A program made the position numbers and the translations under genes. Shown here piece after piece: positions 62,264-64,000 of a stretch of DNA of 64,000 nt. How positions within the stretch are numbered: position 1 is the first letter of the stretch; every line of letters begins with the position of its first letter. This DNA is from an uncultured Piscinibacter sp. (GTDB lineage Bacteria; Pseudomonadota; Gammaproteobacteria; Burkholderiales; Burkholderiaceae_C): contig NZ_CALFYO010000008.1 of assembly GCF_937952055.1 (NCBI RefSeq), positions 62,001-126,000 on the forward strand, written 5' to 3'. The notes under the pieces were generated by a model. That model ran no database searches. It had not been told where the DNA came from and saw only the letters and a list, made by a program, of their open reading frames with translations.

Positions 62264-64000
62264 TCATGAGCGCACGAAGCACAGCCGGTCGCGGCCCTCC
62301 TGCTTGGCGCGGTAGAGCTGCCGGTCGCAGTCGGCGAGCAATGCGTCGAGCGACCCGGTCTGCGGCGTCAGCACGGCGGCGCCCATCGAGAAGGTGCAGC
62401 CGTGTGCGCCCTCGACGCCGCCGACCGACGTTGCCGCAAAGCGCTGGCGCAGGCGGGCGAACACCGCCGGCACCTCATCGGCCGCGGTACCGGGCATCAC
62501 CAGTAGCCATTCCTCGCCGCCCCAGCGGCCGAACCGGTCCTGTCCGCGAAGGACCTCTCGGGCGGCGGTCGCCAGCGCACGCAGCACGGCGTCGCCGATG
62601 GCATGGCCTCGTGAGTCGTTGACGTGCTTGAAGTGGTCGAGGTCGATCAGTGCCAGCGCCGGTGGCACGCCGAGCCGTTGTGCCTGCTCGCACTGTGCCT
62701 GCGCGTAGGCGGTGACCGCACGGCGATTGGGTGCCCCGGTCAGCTCGTCGCGAAGCGCGAGATCAGCCAGCGCACGACGGCGCGCGAACGCGCGCCAGGC
62801 CACGCCGAGGGCGGTCAGCGCCACCAGCACCAATGCCGCCAGTGCCAACCACAACGCTCGCTGCGTGGCCGCCTCGGCCTGCAGCGCCAGCCGGGCGGTC
62901 TCGCTGCGGTGGCGCAGTTCGGCATTCTCGGCGTCGCGCTGGGCGGCCGCGTAGCGGGCCTGCAGGCGCAGGGTCTGCACGTCCGATGCGAAACCGCGGC
63001 CTTCGTCCTGGAAGGACTCGGCACGCTGCGTCTCTGCGTAGGCCTCCGCGTAGCGCCCCTGCGAGGCATAGCCGGCGGCCATGGCGCGGGCCATGCGCGC
63101 GCGGGCCGCGGCCGGCACGGCGGGGGTGTCCCAGCGTCGGGCGCGCCCGATCGCGGCGATGACTTCCGGGCGGCGCAGCGCAGCCAGCGCGGAGACGCTG
63201 TGTTCGGCGACCGAGAAGAGCCGGTAGCCCTCATCGGTGCCTTCGAGCAGCCGGCGTGCCTCGTCCAGCAGTGGCAGAGCCTGTGCCGGTTGCTTGAGTC
63301 GAATCTGCAACTCGGCCACGCCGATGTCGGCGGCGGCGATGCCGGCCCGGTCGTCGATGCTGCGCGACAGCTCTCGAGCCTGGCCGAAGAACTGCGCGGT
63401 TTCCTCCCAGCGCCTGGCGTGGCGCATGGCGTTGCCGCGCTCCCACAGCACGATGCTGCGGACAAAGCGGGCCGGCCGGTCGGCCAGGGCCCTCAGTGCG
63501 CGCTCGATAATGGCTGTCGGTGTCCGCCTGAGTGCGGGCGCGCCCGCGGCCGGCAATGGTGCCCATGGAGATCAGTGCCCCGACCTCGACGCCGGGCAGG
63601 CCCAGCTCGCGACCGCATCGTTCGACCGCCTCCGCGGTGAGCCAGGCTTCGTCGAGGCTGTCGATGTCGATCGGCATGCCGAGGTCGATCTGTTTCAGCT
63701 CGCAGGCGAGCATGGTGTCGTCCAGCGCCGTCACCTGCCGCGCCAGTGCATCCATCTGCCGGCGTGCCTCGCGCGGTTCCTGCGACGACCATCCGATCAG
63801 CAGCCGGGCCGCCGCCAGCCAGGCCCGATGGCCTGTCATGGCCTGAGGTGCGCCGGCCAGCGCGGCGTCGGCCTCCTCGAGCGTCTGCTCGGCTTGCGCC
63901 TGCAGTTCGAGTGTGTTCTGCGCCCGCGCCAGCGCGAGCAGGGCCCAGAAACGATCGACCGGCGCGCTGGCTGCCCCAAGCTGGACGCGGGCCTGCTCGA
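62264..64000 (-). CDS. TPR-type sensor diguanylate cyclase (GGDEF), partial and frameshifted
   Basis: Makes cyclic di-GMP. The start lies beyond the window. Frame A is open from 64000 to about 63530 (TPR-like helices such as AWLTAEAVERCGRELGLPGVEVGALISMG). A +1 shift near 63525-63560 then leads into frame B, which ends at 62264: more TPR-like helices (RRWEETAQFFGQARELSRSIDD), one membrane helix (ALWLALAALVLVALTALGVAW) and a GGDEF domain. In that domain the signature is GRWGGEEW (Trp in place of the usual Phe), with the product-inhibition site RGQD nine residues earlier and IDLDHFKHVNDSRGHAIGD intact. The break may be a sequencing error or a real disruption. Confidence 0.8.

Overview
The window is GC-rich, tightly packed chromosomal DNA from a beta-proteobacterium, most likely a Burkholderiales member of the Rubrivivax/Leptothrix/Roseateles type. 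That placement is inferred from base composition, a glucokinase-RpiR fusion gene, the rimP-nusA-infB-rbfA-truB order and an AceA of this group's usual length. I see no phage, transposon, CRISPR array or plasmid functions. Nearly everything is metabolic or housekeeping.

Layout. (1) 1-3.1 kb: glycogen synthesis, glgC-glgA. (2) 3.1-9 kb: small hypotheticals, an SRAP-domain protein, tRNA-Ser(GGA), an SPFH/NfeD pair and a large PLP amino-acid decarboxylase. (3) 9-21 kb: a maltodextrin regulon. One minus-strand series (lamB, malK, malE, malF, malG, a free-standing CBM41 protein, a GH13 amylase and a glucokinase-RpiR fusion) faces a separate plus-strand glucokinase. The 495-bp divergent region holds three copies of the palindrome GTAGT-N3-(A/G)CTAC, placed on candidate promoters. 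(4) 21.8-31 kb: fabI, then rimP-nusA-infB-rbfA-truB-typA with a terminator-like hairpin in the rimP leader. (5) 31-39 kb: a DMT transporter, a secreted jelly-roll protein, a wax-ester/TAG synthase, two alpha/beta hydrolases, a YXWGXW lipoprotein, an acyltransferase-3 membrane protein and dusA. (6) 39-56.4 kb: one long minus-strand polyamine block with PotFGHI-type uptake, the gamma-glutamyl-putrescine route (PuuA, PuuB, PuuC, PuuD, GabT), a direct transaminase route and a DMT transporter. A divergent Lrp/AsnC regulator heads it, and a near-perfect sigma-54 promoter precedes potF. (7) 57-60.7 kb: a hemerythrin-like protein, an agmatinase-family ureohydrolase, and a class-III aminotransferase overlapping a class-I amidotransferase. 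(8) 60.7-64 kb: aceA (isocitrate lyase) and a TPR/GGDEF diguanylate cyclase that runs off the window and appears frameshifted.

How it fits together. Maltodextrins enter through LamB and MalEFGK. The exported amylase and CBM41 protein probably work on them outside the cytoplasm. Glucose is phosphorylated by the separate Glk, and glucose-1-phosphate can go to glycogen through GlgC/GlgA. In the fusion protein, the glucokinase half has lost the catalytic Asp and part of the phosphate-binding loop but keeps the glucose-contact residues. My main hypothesis is therefore that it is a pseudokinase glucose sensor wired to an RpiR DNA-binding domain, acting on the three palindromes. On the right, putrescine is imported and degraded by two parallel routes, with nitrogen-type (sigma-54) control of uptake.
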